Positions 37,027 through 46,438 of a stretch of 64,000 nucleotides of DNA are shown in pieces. The DNA is from Rhizobium lusitanum (GTDB taxonomy: Bacteria > Pseudomonadota > Alphaproteobacteria > Rhizobiales > Rhizobiaceae). Each line of letters starts with the position of its first letter. Within the stretch, counting starts at the first letter, position 1. The notes below the pieces were generated by a model. It made no database searches. It was given only the letters and a program-made list of their open reading frames with translations, and had not been told where the DNA came from. The position numbers and the translations under genes were made by a program. The stretch covers positions 62,001 to 126,000 of the forward strand of contig NZ_CP050307.1 in assembly GCF_014189535.1 (NCBI RefSeq), in the 5' to 3' direction.

Positions 37027-37965
37027 TCAGCTCTTCAGCAGCGCTTGTGCCGTCCGCTCGTCGGTGATCAACCCATAAAGACAGTGGCTGTTGAGAACCG
37101 CGCGGATAGCCTCCACCTTCGGCAGTCCGCCGGACAGGGCGACGAGCTTTTCCTTCTTCGATCGCGGCAATGAGGCGGAGAGGGTTCTGGCCGACAGCAT
37201 CGTTTCCAGGATGCGTCCGTCGGCATCGAAGAAATGCCCGAGGATTTCGCCGGCTCCACCCATGGCGGCGATCTCCTTGATCTCGCGCGGTTCCACCATG
37301 CCGGACAGGACGAGCTGCGCGTCGATATCGACCGTGCCGAGACCGACGAGCTTGAGTTCGGCATTGTTGGCGAGGTCGAAGACTTCCTTCACGCCGCGTT
37401 GCGCCAGCAGTACGTCGCGGTCTTCCCTTGTGTTGGCGAAGAACGGCACCGGCATCACATAGGCCTGCGTGCCCGTCTTTTCGGCGATGCGGTGCATGAC
37501 GTCATAGGGATTGGCCGCATAGTTTCGCGTCAGCCCGCCGAGCAGGGAGACGAAGCGTACCCCCTTGGCATTGACGCGGGACATGTGATGGACGGCGGAA
37601 GACAGCGTTCGACCGTGGCCAAGGCCGATGATCTTGTGCTTGCCGCTCTCGACTTCCCGCCGCAAGAAGCTGGCGCCGGCCTGTCCCAGGGCGCGAAAGT
37701 CGAAACCCTCTTCGCCGAGATCGGGCGCGACCTCGCAATATTGCAGGCCGAACCTTGCTGCGAGCTTCGTCTCGAGCTCGACGCATTCGACGATATCGCC
37801 ATCGATCGTGACCTTGACGACGCCATCCGCAACCGCCCTTGCGATCAGCCGATGCGCCTTGACCGAGGGCACGCCCAGGCGCTTGGCGACCTCGGACTGC
37901 GTGAAGCCGCCGGCATAGTGTAGCCAGGCTGCGCGCACCGCAAGCGACTCATCCGCGTCTGTCAT
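37027..37965 (-). CDS. eryD: Erythritol regulator EryD (SorC/DeoR sugar-binding type)
   Basis: A 312-residue regulator with an N-terminal sigma-like HTH (AAWLHYAGGFTQSEVAKRLGVPSVKAHRLI) and a large sugar-phosphate-binding domain (GLGHGRTLSSAVHHM, VRFVSLLGGLTRNYA, GAGEILGHFFDADGRI). EryD represses the ery operon in Brucella and Rhizobium and is released by an erythritol-derived compound. ATG 37965 has GGGA six bases upstream. It follows eryC, as in the known operons. Confidence 0.9.
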   Translation of the reverse strand: MTDADESLAVRAAWLHYAGGFTQSEVAKRLGVPSVKAHRLIARAVADGVVKVTIDGDIVECVELETKLAARFGLQYCEVAPDLGEEGFDFRALGQAGASFLRREVESGKHKIIGLGHGRTLSSAVHHMSRVNAKGVRFVSLLGGLTRNYAANPYDVMHRIAEKTGTQAYVMPVPFFANTREDRDVLLAQRGVKEVFDLANNAELKLVGLGTVDIDAQLVLSGMVEPREIKEIAAMGGAGEILGHFFDADGRILETMLSARTLSASLPRSKKEKLVALSGGLPKVEAIRAVLNSHCLYGLITDERTAQALLKS

Positions 37966-38027
37966 CACTCGTCCCTTTTCCATTCGGTCATGCATTTACC
38001 GCAAGACAGCTTGATCGGCGCTTGCAG

Positions 38028-38960
38028 CTAGATATGCAAGTCGTCAACGCCGGTATCGATGTGCGGCGCCCAAAAGGCGATGCTTTCGGCAATCTGCGAG
38101 ACGACCTGGCGGTCATTGGGCTCGCGCTCCTTGAACGACAGTTCGAGGCAGATTTCATTGTCCTGAGCCCCGCCCTCGGCAAAGGCTGCAAGCAGGGGAG
38201 CAGGCTGGATGCGGCCCTTGGCGTTGAACTCCGCCGTGAACGGTCGGTGGCCGCCCTTGTCCATCAGGCTCTGCTTGATGTGAATGATCGGGGAGATCTT
38301 CGGAACCGCGCGCGCCCAGGCGTAAGGATCAAAGTCATCGGGATTGGCTGAGGTAACGTCGCCATGATCGATATCCGCCATCATCCACATTGGCACCGCG
38401 AGATTGGCCGCCGTCAGGCGGGATTGCAGCTTGAGGCAGGCGTCGATGGTCTCGCCGAATTCCCGCCCGATGCTCATCGGCTCCCAGAAGACATAGGAAA
38501 GACCCGCCGATTTCGCATGCTCGGCCACATCAGCCCAGCAATCGATGGCAATCTTGATCAGGTCTTCGCGCCGGGCCGGATCGTCATAATCCTTGAAGGT
38601 GAAGATGGCGAATTGCGTACCGACCGAATGCCCGCCGAGATCGGCGGTGATGTCGGCAAAGGTCTTGAACCAGTCGACATAATAGCGTCGGACGTCGGCA
38701 TCTGGATGGCCGAAATGGTTCAGGCGGCCGTAAGGCCCGGTCATGCCGGATGTCACGCGAACGCCGGTGCGCTGAAGCGCTGCCTGCATCGTCCGGGTGA
38801 GGCGACGGATGACGGGCGCCTGCCAGCTCGGATTGATGAATTCATGCGTCAGCTGGAGATCGCGGATTTTCAGGTCACGCGCCACGGTTTCGATCAGGTC
38901 GTCGGGGTCGGCGAAGCGGTTCACCAGCGGATTGGTGTTAAGGGAAAGCGTCAACGGCAT
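38028..38960 (-). CDS. eryC: Tetrulose-4-phosphate racemase/epimerase EryC
   Basis: A 310-residue protein of the xylose isomerase-like TIM-barrel superfamily. Metal ligands and catalytic residues are expected from LQLTHEFINPSWQ, SYVFWEPMSIGREFG, WMMADIDHGDVTS, IIHIKQSLMDKGGHRPF and ICLELSFKER. EryC was long thought to be a dehydrogenase and later shown to convert L-3-tetrulose 4-phosphate to the D form in Brucella. It sits between eryB and eryD. Confidence 0.9.
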   Translation of the reverse strand: MPLTLSLNTNPLVNRFADPDDLIETVARDLKIRDLQLTHEFINPSWQAPVIRRLTRTMQAALQRTGVRVTSGMTGPYGRLNHFGHPDADVRRYYVDWFKTFADITADLGGHSVGTQFAIFTFKDYDDPARREDLIKIAIDCWADVAEHAKSAGLSYVFWEPMSIGREFGETIDACLKLQSRLTAANLAVPMWMMADIDHGDVTSANPDDFDPYAWARAVPKISPIIHIKQSLMDKGGHRPFTAEFNAKGRIQPAPLLAAFAEGGAQDNEICLELSFKEREPNDRQVVSQIAESIAFWAPHIDTGVDDLHI

Positions 38961-38989
38961 AGAGGTCTGCTCCTTGAAGGGCGGATGGT

Positions 38990-40502
38990 TCAGGCGGCGA
39001 TCGCCAATTCGCTCTCGAACCAGGCCGAGAAATTCACTTTTTCCTGTGCCGTCATATGCAGGCCTTCCTTGGTGCGCCGCATGAGAACGTCATCCGCCGA
39101 CTGCGCCCATTCGGAAGCGGCGAGATAGCGGGCCTCAGCCTCATAAAGATTGCCGCCGAAGTGACGCCCGAGGTCGGCAAGCGATGTGGCGTCGCCAACG
39201 ACCAGCTTGGTTCGCGCGCCGTAAAGGTGCCCGTAATGGTTCACGAGCTGGCGCGGCATCCATGGATAGGCGCTGCGCAGACTGTCGGAAAAAGCGATGT
39301 AATCGGCATTCGGAATATCGCCGCCCGGCAGAGCTGCTGCGCGCGTCCAGTCACCGCCCATCTTCGGAAAGAACTTGGCGAGCTTCTGCACGGCATGTTC
39401 GGAGAGCTTGCGGAACGTAGTGATCTTGCCGCCAAAAACGTTGAGGAGGGGGGGCGCCGGCGGTCTCGTCGAGATCGAAGACATAGTCGCGGGTGACGGC
39501 TGAGGGATTGCCCTGGCCGTCATCGAATAGCGGGCGAACGCCCGAGAAGCTTTCGATCACGTCAGAACGGCGCAGCTTCTCCTTGAAATAGCGGTTGACG
39601 GCGGAAATCAGATAGTCGATCTCCTGCTCGTCGGCTTTCACCTCCTCCGGCTTGCCGTCATAGGGAATGTCGGTCGTGCCGATCAAGGCCATGTCGCCCT
39701 CATAGGGATTGATGAAGATGACGCGCTTGTCGTGGTTCTGGACTAGGTAGGCCTGCTGCCCACTCCAGAATTTCGGAACGATGATGTGGCTGCCCTTGAC
39801 GAGCCTGACATTGCGGCGGCTGTTGGAACCGGCGACGCGGCCGATGATATCGTTGACCCAGGGACCGGCTGCATTGACCAGCACCCGCGCCCGCACGGTG
39901 CGCAGCTCGCCGGACCGCTGGTCCCGCATCTGGACGACCCAACAGCCTTCGTCACGGCGTGCGCTGACGCAGGCCGTGCGCGTCAGGATCTGCGCGCCCT
40001 TGCTGGCGGCGTCGAGCGCGTTCAGCAGGACAAGCCGGGCATCGTCGACCCAGCAGTCCGAATATTCGAAGCCCTTGGTGTACTGGTCAAGGATGGGTGC
40101 ACCTTCCGGATCGCGTCGAAGGTCGAGTGTGCGCGTGCCGGGCAGTCGCTTGCGGCCGCCGAGATGATCGTAGAGGAAAAGGCCGAGGCGGACGAGCCAG
40201 GCCGGGCGGTCCGTCGGGCTGTGCGGCAGCACGAAGCGCATCGGCCAGATGATGTGGCTTGCGGAATTCAGCAGCACTTCGCGCTCGATCAGCGCTTCGC
40301 GCACCAGGCGGAATTCGTAATATTCGAGATAGCGCAGGCCGCCATGTACCAGTTTCCCGGAGCGGGACGAGGTTCCCTCGGCCAGATCGCCTTTTTCGCA
40401 CAGCATGACGGAAAGACCCCGACCCGCGGCATCGCGCGCGATTCCGGCGCCATTGATGCCGCCGCCGATCACGAAGAGATCCAAGATTTCGGATTCAGTC
40501 AT
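38990..40502 (-). pseudogene. eryB: Erythritol-4-phosphate dehydrogenase EryB, frameshifted
   Basis: A GlpD-family flavoprotein that oxidises L-erythritol 4-phosphate. It starts with the FAD motif FVIGGGINGAGIARDAAGRG and runs well to DETAGAP. There the frame changes at the G7 run 39448-39454 (C7 on the coding strand). The next frame continues with LLNVFGGKITTFRKLSEHAVQKL to its stop at 38990. Six instead of seven bases would give APLLNVFGGKITT and a protein of 503 residues, the normal EryB size. It is either a real lesion, which should block growth on erythritol, or a homopolymer error. Every other step of the pathway is intact, which favours error. Confidence 0.9.
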
Positions 40503-40567
40503 TTCATGCTCCTTGGGATGCTTCCTGCATCGTCACATCTTTTTGCTTTAACGGGTGCGCTTATCGC

Positions 40568-42118
40568 TCAGGGCGCGGCAAGCGTGTCCCAGGCAGGCGC
40601 GATCGCCTGTCGAATTTGTACGTAGGCTGAGAACAATCGGTCGTAGCGGCGAGCCTGCTCGACATCCGGCGCCTCGGCGTCTCCGAGCAGCGGCGTGACC
40701 CACTCGGCGATGCAGTCGTCCATGCTCGAATAGGCGCCAATGGCGACAGCGGCCATCATCGCGACGCCGGCCGCTCCCGCTTCCTCGCGACGCGAGACCC
40801 GAACCGGCGCGTTGACGGCGGCGGACAGAGAGCCGCGCAGCGCACGCGAGCGCGCAGCCCCTCCGGTGATCCGCAATTCGGCAGGCATGCTGCCCATGGC
40901 GGCATAACAGTCGCGTGTCGCCATGCCGAGCCCCTCGACGACGGCCCGCAGCATGTCTGCAAAGCCGTGCCGCGTTGAAAGGCCAGTGAAGCCGGCGCGC
41001 GCATGGGCATTGACGAAGGGGCCGCGCTCCCCCGCCTCGGAAATATAGGGGTGGTAGAGCAGGGCGCCCGGCTTGCTCTCGGCAAACCAGCTGTCGATCC
41101 GCGAGATGAGATCCGAAGGCGCGACGGGCTTGCCGGTCTCCGACATGAGTTCGGCAGCGACCTGCAGGATCCAGTCGATATTGATCGTCGCACCCATGTT
41201 CGTTTGGACCTGGGTGACGATGCCGGGGATAGGCAGGGCGATCACATAGCCCGTTCCCTCGGCATTGAGCTGGACGTCGGATACCGGCTTTGCGCGCATA
41301 TGCACGCCTGTCGATCCGATGGTCGAGCAGGCCGCGTTCTCGCCGCCGCTGCGAACACCGGCGCCAAGCGCGGTCATCACCATGTCGACATAGCCGAGAC
41401 AGACAGGCGTGCCGGCAAGCAATCCGGTCGCCTTCGCCGCGTCGGGCGATAGCGGATGCGTGATCTCCGTTCCCTCAATGATCTCGGGCAACAGGGATCG
41501 CCGGTGGTTGAGCCCGAGCGCGTCGATCACGACGGGATCATACTGGCGGGTGCGGAAATTACCGAAGGTGAAGCTGGCCTCTGACGGATCGGTCGCCCGA
41601 ACGCCGGTCAGGTTCAGATAGAGCCAGTCCTTGCAATGCAGCGCCGTCTCGGCCCGAGCGAGGGCCTCCGGCGTGAAGCGATCCATATGGGCGAGCTGTG
41701 TGCCCTGCTGGCAGGTATTGAGGCCGGTGCCTGTCGCCTCGAAGCGCGCGCGGCTTTCCGGGTGAGCGCCGAGACGGGTAACAGTCGCAGCGGCGCGGGC
41801 GTCGAGCCAGAGCCAGGCATCGCCGACCGGCGCGTTGCCGGAGCCGACGAGCCAGGTTCCATCCCCTTGACCCGTCACGGCGACGGCGGCGGTGCGCGCG
41901 GCGAGATCCGGCACTTTGTCGCTCAGGCCGCGCAAGGCGCTGACGCAGTCGGCCCATGTCCGGCTGAGGGATTGCGTGGCGGAGCCGTCTTCGCCCATCG
42001 TATAGTGATTGCGCGCCGATGCCGAGGCGATCTGGCGGCCTGATAGCTCGAAAGCCACGGCTTTCAGCACCGAGGTTCCGGCATCGATGCCGATGATGAT
42101 CTTGTCGTTCTTAGACAT
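40568..42118 (-). CDS. eryA: Erythritol kinase EryA (FGGY family)
   Basis: A 516-residue FGGY carbohydrate kinase. The N-terminal phosphate loop is IIIGIDAGTSVLKAVAFE, WLWLDARAA and KDWLYLNLTGVRATDPSEASF follow, and the C-terminal half has GLGMATRDCYAAMGS and ITGGAARSRALRGSLS. It phosphorylates erythritol to L-erythritol 4-phosphate. ATG 42118 starts the protein with SKNDKIIIGIDAG. It heads the minus-strand eryABCD unit. Confidence 0.92.
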   Translation of the reverse strand: MSKNDKIIIGIDAGTSVLKAVAFELSGRQIASASARNHYTMGEDGSATQSLSRTWADCVSALRGLSDKVPDLAARTAAVAVTGQGDGTWLVGSGNAPVGDAWLWLDARAAATVTRLGAHPESRARFEATGTGLNTCQQGTQLAHMDRFTPEALARAETALHCKDWLYLNLTGVRATDPSEASFTFGNFRTRQYDPVVIDALGLNHRRSLLPEIIEGTEITHPLSPDAAKATGLLAGTPVCLGYVDMVMTALGAGVRSGGENAACSTIGSTGVHMRAKPVSDVQLNAEGTGYVIALPIPGIVTQVQTNMGATINIDWILQVAAELMSETGKPVAPSDLISRIDSWFAESKPGALLYHPYISEAGERGPFVNAHARAGFTGLSTRHGFADMLRAVVEGLGMATRDCYAAMGSMPAELRITGGAARSRALRGSLSAAVNAPVRVSRREEAGAAGVAMMAAVAIGAYSSMDDCIAEWVTPLLGDAEAPDVEQARRYDRLFSAYVQIRQAIAPAWDTLAAP

Positions 42119-42366
42119 CGTGGGTCGGTCCCGCCGCGAGGGGGCAAACCGCCACGCGCGATTCATCCGTCAAAGCCATTCTACTCCTCCCTTCCTGATC
42201 GACCTCTAACCGGTATTCGGTCGAGATCGGCCGGGCGGTGGTCACGACGCGGTTGTCAGGCCCCAAGTGCCGGGCTCCTGTCGTCCATGTCATTCCAACC
42301 CCACCGCTCACGCTGTCAGAGCACTCTTCATTCGGACAGGCAAGCTGCCCCGAATCCGGCGCTCAG

Positions 42367-42390
42367 GTTATGTTTAAATTATAACATAGA
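42367..42390. promoter_or_regulatory. Putative ery operator 1
   Basis: GTTATGTT (42367-42374) followed by TAAATTATAACATAGA (42375-42390). The arms TATGTT and AACATA form an inverted repeat with an eight-base spacer. The second 16-mer is identical to 42748-42763, and the half-site also recurs beside the DeoR gene at 36.95-37.01 kb. Confidence 0.6.
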
Positions 42391-42747
42391 GATATCACGG
42401 ATGTGTAATATTTTTCTAGTAATGTAATTTTTTTCATATAAAATAAGAGCTGTCAACCTCGGGGAGGCAGGGGGATCGTCGCCGGCGCAAGGCGTGCGGC
42501 TGCGATTTCAAGAATATCGCGATCAGGATTTAGATAATTGCTCGGTCCGCAACCGATTTTTTAAAATCATGAATATTCAATAGCTTAATGCAGGTTGATT
42601 TTACGCGATTTTCCATCCGCAAGACTGTTATTCCCGAGGTTGGCGCCTTTAATGGTTGCCGACGGGAATTCTGTGAAGTGTTAGCCTCTGGAGTTGGCTG
42701 CCACAGGAGGGATATCCGGATCGACAAAGGGCTGTTGACAGGACCAA

Positions 42748-42763
42748 TAAATTATAACATAGA
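42748..42763. promoter_or_regulatory. Putative ery operator 2 (16-base direct repeat)
   Basis: TAAATTATAACATAGA, identical to 42375-42390. It lies about 290 bases before the start of the eryE-side operon. No TATGTT arm precedes it here, so it is a half-site or a different element. Confidence 0.55.
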
Positions 42764-42869
42764 TTACGACATTAATAACACGCTTATATCATAATCTGTC
42801 ATGGATTGGGTCGTAGGCGGCGACGTCGGGTGGCTGGAGGAAACAAGCGCCCGCACTGAGGAGGCTCCT

Positions 42870-42971
42870 ATGAACGATCTCTTGCCAGACCATGGTTTGG
42901 TCTTGCGCCGACAGCGCTTCGCGCAGCCGCCTCGCTTTTCCGCACGCGGGGCTTGGCCGGGTCTCGAATAG
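42870..42971 (+). CDS. Possible leader peptide or small ORF upstream of the eryE-side operon
   Basis: A 33-codon frame (starting MNDLLPDHGLVLRRQRFAQP) with GAGGAGG five bases before its ATG. It lies 80 bases before the DUF2291 gene. The strong ribosome site is the only positive evidence; I recognise no family. It may be a leader peptide or chance. Confidence 0.25.
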   Translation: MNDLLPDHGLVLRRQRFAQPPRFSARGAWPGLE

Positions 42972-43051
42972 ATCGGCATCGCATCCGCGCCGTCCTCTTT
43001 TCTTTCCAGCAAGCAGGCAATCCGGCCAGCAGCGCCGAAGGTCTTTCGAAT

Positions 43052-43708
43052 ATGAATACACAGACTGAATACGCAGCTTTCAAATCCGACGGCGCCAGGC
43101 TCAAGATACTGGCGAGTGTCGCGGCGGTAGTGATCGTCATCGGCGCCATTGCCGTCGATACGACGGTGGTCAAGATCGGTTCCGCGCATGACGTGCGCGA
43201 GCAGTCCTTCTCGCCCGAAACCTTTGGCGCCCAGGAATTCCCGAAGATTCAGGCGGATGTCGAGAAGCGCGCGGTCGATGCCGCAACGCTGTCGAGCGCG
43301 GTCGTGGCCGACAAGAAGGCGGCAGGCGAAAAATACGGCGTGGCGACGAGCACCGGCGCGGTCGTGCCGGTCTCCCTCACAGGCACCTTCGGCGCTCGCA
43401 AGGCCAACTATAGCGAGATCAAGGTCGACGGACTGCCGGCCGACGTCACCGTCCGCGTCCAGACCGGTCCGGCGATCAACGGCACCGACCTGCGCGACGC
43501 CATCGGCGCCATCCAGTTCGGCCAGTTCACCAATCAGATTGAGTATCAGGACGCCGGCTCGGCGATCAACAATGAGATGAAGAAGGCCGTCCTCTCAGGC
43601 TTCGATGCCGAGACGCTGACGGGCAAGACCGCGACTATCGTCGGCGTCTTCAAGCTCATCAACCCGAAGAACTGGCTCGTCACTCCCGTCAAGGTCGACG
43701 TCAAATGA
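43052..43708 (+). CDS. DUF2291-family membrane-anchored protein
   Basis: A 218-residue protein with one N-terminal membrane helix (LASVAAVVIVIGAIAVDTTVV, ~17-37) and a periplasmic beta-rich domain with FGAQEFPKIQADVEKRA, VSLTGTFGARKANYSEIKVDG, LRDAIGAIQFGQFTNQIEYQ. This pattern is DUF2291, a family found beside sugar ABC transporters and of unknown role. Its stop overlaps the start of the ATPase gene (ATGA), so the link to transport is close. ATG 43052 has GAAGG ten bases upstream. Confidence 0.8.
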   Translation: MNTQTEYAAFKSDGARLKILASVAAVVIVIGAIAVDTTVVKIGSAHDVREQSFSPETFGAQEFPKIQADVEKRAVDAATLSSAVVADKKAAGEKYGVATSTGAVVPVSLTGTFGARKANYSEIKVDGLPADVTVRVQTGPAINGTDLRDAIGAIQFGQFTNQIEYQDAGSAINNEMKKAVLSGFDAETLTGKTATIVGVFKLINPKNWLVTPVKVDVK

Positions 43709-45249
43709 TTGAGGCGGCGCAGAAGCAGGGTGCAAACGGCGAGGTCGTTCTTGCCGCCCGCAACATCACCAAGTCCTATGGCAATGTTCATGCCCTGAAG
43801 GGCGTGAATTTCGATATCCATCGCGGTCAGGTCACCACGCTGTTCGGTGAGAACGGAGCGGGCAAGTCGACGCTGATGAAGATCCTGTCCGGCGTCGTCC
43901 AGCCGACCGCTGGCGAGATCATTCTCGATGGCAGCCCGATCACTTTCCATTCGTCGACACATGCACGAGCGTGCGGGATTTCTATCATCCATCAGGAATT
44001 GAGCCTCGCGCCCAATCTCAGCGTTCGCGACAACATCTTCATGGGCCGCGAGATCATCAAGGGTGGCGTCGTCGACTTCGCCGAGGAGGAGCGCCAGACG
44101 CGCGCCCTCATGGAGGAGTTGGAAGAACACATCGACCCGCTGACCCTGGTGGAGGATCTCCGTCTTGGCCAGCAGCAGATCGTCGAGATCGCTCGTGCTC
44201 TGTCTGTCAATTCGCGCATCCTGATCATGGACGAACCGACCTCGGCGCTGAGCGCCACGGAGGTGGAGGTTCTCTTCAAGGTCATCCGCGATCTGACGGG
44301 CCGCGGCGTGTCGATTGTTTATATCTCTCATCATCTCGAAGAGGCGCTGCAGATCACCAATCATGCCGTGGTGCTGCGCGATGGCGCCATGACTGCCTAC
44401 GCCGAGCGCAAGGACATCGATCTCGAATGGATCGTGCGCAACATGGTGGGCGACAATTTCGATCTGGGAAGCCCACCCACCGGCCACACCATCGGCGATG
44501 TCGCGCTGACCATCGACAATCTGACCGTTCCCGGCCCCTCGGGTGCGGCCTATAACGCGGTCGACCATATGTCGCTGCAGGTTCGTGCCGGCGAGATCGT
44601 CTGCATCTATGGCTTGATGGGCGCCGGCCGCACCGAACTGCTCGAATGTGTCGCCGGACGCCTGAGGTCGAGCGGCGGTCGGGTTCTGCTTGGCGGTCGC
44701 GACGTTGCGCGTCTTAGCATCGCCGGCCGTATCGCCAATGGCCTCGTCCTGGTGCCCGAGGATCGTCAGCGCGACGGCCTCGTCCAGACCATGACGGTCG
44801 GCTCCAATTTGTCGCTTGCCAGCATCGGCGCCTTCACCAAGGGGCTCTTCACCTCCGGCGGACGCGAACGGGAACTGGTGGGTGAATCGATCCGCAAGGT
44901 CCACATCAAGACCGATGGCGGCGATGCGGCGATCGGCTCGCTTTCGGGCGGCAATCAGCAGAAAGTCGTCATCGGCAAGATGCTTGCCACCAATCCCGAG
45001 GTCATCCTGCTCGACGAACCGAGCCGCGGCATCGATATCGGCGCCAAGGCGGAAGTCTTCAAGCTGTTGGCCGAGCGCGCCAAGCAGGGCCTCGCGGTGA
45101 TCTATTCGACATCGGAAGTCGCCGAATGCCTCAGCATCGCCCATCGCATCATCGTCATGCACCGTGGCAAGATATCCGCCGAATTCGGTCCCGACGTCAC
45201 CAAAGAGAAGATCATGGCCGCCTCTGGCGAAGCAGTGGTCGCGCACTAG
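43705..45249 (+). CDS. eryE: Erythritol ABC transporter ATP-binding protein EryE
   Basis: A 514-residue fusion of two ATPase domains, as in sugar importers of the RbsA type. The first has Walker A GENGAGKS, signature LRLGQQQIVEIARAL and Walker B ILIMDEPTSALS. The second has the usual degenerate Walker A GLMGAGRTE, signature LSGGNQQKVVIGKML and Walker B VILLDEPSRGIDIG. It powers erythritol uptake with EryF and EryG and follows the DUF2291 gene. Confidence 0.92.
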   Translation: MIEAAQKQGANGEVVLAARNITKSYGNVHALKGVNFDIHRGQVTTLFGENGAGKSTLMKILSGVVQPTAGEIILDGSPITFHSSTHARACGISIIHQELSLAPNLSVRDNIFMGREIIKGGVVDFAEEERQTRALMEELEEHIDPLTLVEDLRLGQQQIVEIARALSVNSRILIMDEPTSALSATEVEVLFKVIRDLTGRGVSIVYISHHLEEALQITNHAVVLRDGAMTAYAERKDIDLEWIVRNMVGDNFDLGSPPTGHTIGDVALTIDNLTVPGPSGAAYNAVDHMSLQVRAGEIVCIYGLMGAGRTELLECVAGRLRSSGGRVLLGGRDVARLSIAGRIANGLVLVPEDRQRDGLVQTMTVGSNLSLASIGAFTKGLFTSGGRERELVGESIRKVHIKTDGGDAAIGSLSGGNQQKVVIGKMLATNPEVILLDEPSRGIDIGAKAEVFKLLAERAKQGLAVIYSTSEVAECLSIAHRIIVMHRGKISAEFGPDVTKEKIMAASGEAVVAH

Positions 45250-45271
45250 CCGCATTCATGGAGCACTGATT

Positions 45272-46324
45272 ATGTCAGTCACGAATATCACTGAGAAGAA
45301 ACCAATTTCGAACGGCCAGCAGCGGAACTTCAGTCTCGTGCGGTTGATTCTGGAAGGCCGCGCGTTTTTCGCGCTGATCGTCATCATCGCGGTCTTCTCC
45401 TTCCTGTCGCCCTATTATTTCTCGCTGAGCAACTTCCTGACCATGGCCTCGCATGTCGCGATCTTCGGCATCCTGGCGATCGGCATGCTGTTGGTGATCC
45501 TGAATGGCGGCATCGATCTCTCGGTCGGCTCGACGCTCGGCCTTGCCGGCTGCATTGCGGGATTTTTGATGCAGGGCGTTACGCTTTCGAGCTTCGGCGT
45601 CATCCTCTATCCGCCGGTCTGGGCTGTCGTCGTCATCACCTGCGCCATCGGCGCCGTCGTCGGCGCGGTGAACGGCGTACTGATCGCTTACCTGAAGGTT
45701 CCGGCCTTCGTCGCCTCGCTCGGCGTGCTCTATGTCGCGCGCGGCATCGCGCTTTTGATGACCAACGGCCTGACCTACAACAATCTCGGCGGCCGTCCGG
45801 AGCTTGGCAATACCGGCTTCGACTGGCTGGGCTTTAATCGTCTCGCCGGCATCCCGATCGGCGTCATCGTGCTGGCGGCCCTGGCGATCATCTGCGGGTT
45901 GGTCTTGAGCAAGACCGCCTTCGGCCGCTGGCTCTATGCCTCCGGCGGAAACGAGCGCGCGGCGGATCTTTCGGGCGTACCGGTCAAGCGGGTCAAGATC
46001 CTCGTTTATGTGTTTTCCGGCGTCTGCGCCGCAATCGCCGGCCTGGTCCTGTCCTCGCAGCTCACCTCGGCCGGCCCGACGGCCGGCACCACCTATGAAT
46101 TGACCGCGATCGCAGCCGTCGTCATCGGCGGCGCGGCGCTGACGGGCGGACGGGGCACGGTGCGCGGCACCATGCTCGGCGCCTTCGTTATCGGCTTCCT
46201 CTCGGACGGTCTCGTGATCATCGGTGTGTCGGCCTATTGGCAGACGGTCTTCACCGGCGCCGTGATCGTTCTGGCGGTCCTTATGAACAGCATTCAATAC
46301 GGACGTCGGGTCAAAGCGAGCTGA
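45272..46324 (+). CDS. eryF: Erythritol ABC transporter permease EryF
   Basis: A 350-residue permease of the RbsC-type family with eight to ten membrane helices. Conserved stretches are GGIDLSVGSTLGLAGCIAG, YASGGNERAADLSGVPVKRVK and GTTYELTAIAAVVIGGAALTGGRGTV. ATG 45272 has GGAG eight bases upstream; earlier in-frame starts lie inside eryE. It should work as a homodimer or with itself only, as no second permease is present. Confidence 0.92.
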   Translation: MSVTNITEKKPISNGQQRNFSLVRLILEGRAFFALIVIIAVFSFLSPYYFSLSNFLTMASHVAIFGILAIGMLLVILNGGIDLSVGSTLGLAGCIAGFLMQGVTLSSFGVILYPPVWAVVVITCAIGAVVGAVNGVLIAYLKVPAFVASLGVLYVARGIALLMTNGLTYNNLGGRPELGNTGFDWLGFNRLAGIPIGVIVLAALAIICGLVLSKTAFGRWLYASGGNERAADLSGVPVKRVKILVYVFSGVCAAIAGLVLSSQLTSAGPTAGTTYELTAIAAVVIGGAALTGGRGTVRGTMLGAFVIGFLSDGLVIIGVSAYWQTVFTGAVIVLAVLMNSIQYGRRVKAS

Positions 46325-46438
46325 CGGACGAACTGAACTTCTCCACGACGGCGGATCTGGTTCGAACAGCCAGCCGATTGCGGAAAGCACGACCGGTTCG
46401 CCGGTAACATCTGAGCTCATCAAAAAGGGAGAGAGACT

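Larger units (their letters stand above)
42119..43051. promoter_or_regulatory. 933-bp eryA-eryE intergenic control region
   Basis: A long, partly AT-rich gap between the two divergent halves of the ery locus. It holds two copies of a 16-base repeat (42375-42390 and 42748-42763), an inverted TATGTT/AACATA at 42369-42388, and a short open frame with a good ribosome site at 42870 (listed separately). Both operon promoters must lie here. I see no other gene. Confidence 0.7.

Noticed and set aside
39448..39454. Programmed frameshifting in eryB
   Set aside because: The run lies inside a GlpD-family core with no stimulatory hairpin that I can see, and EryB homologues are in one frame; mutation or error is simpler.
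42588..42794. 68-codon plus-strand frame in the ery intergenic region
   Set aside because: No good ribosome site, unlikely composition, and it covers the repeated operator-like sequence.
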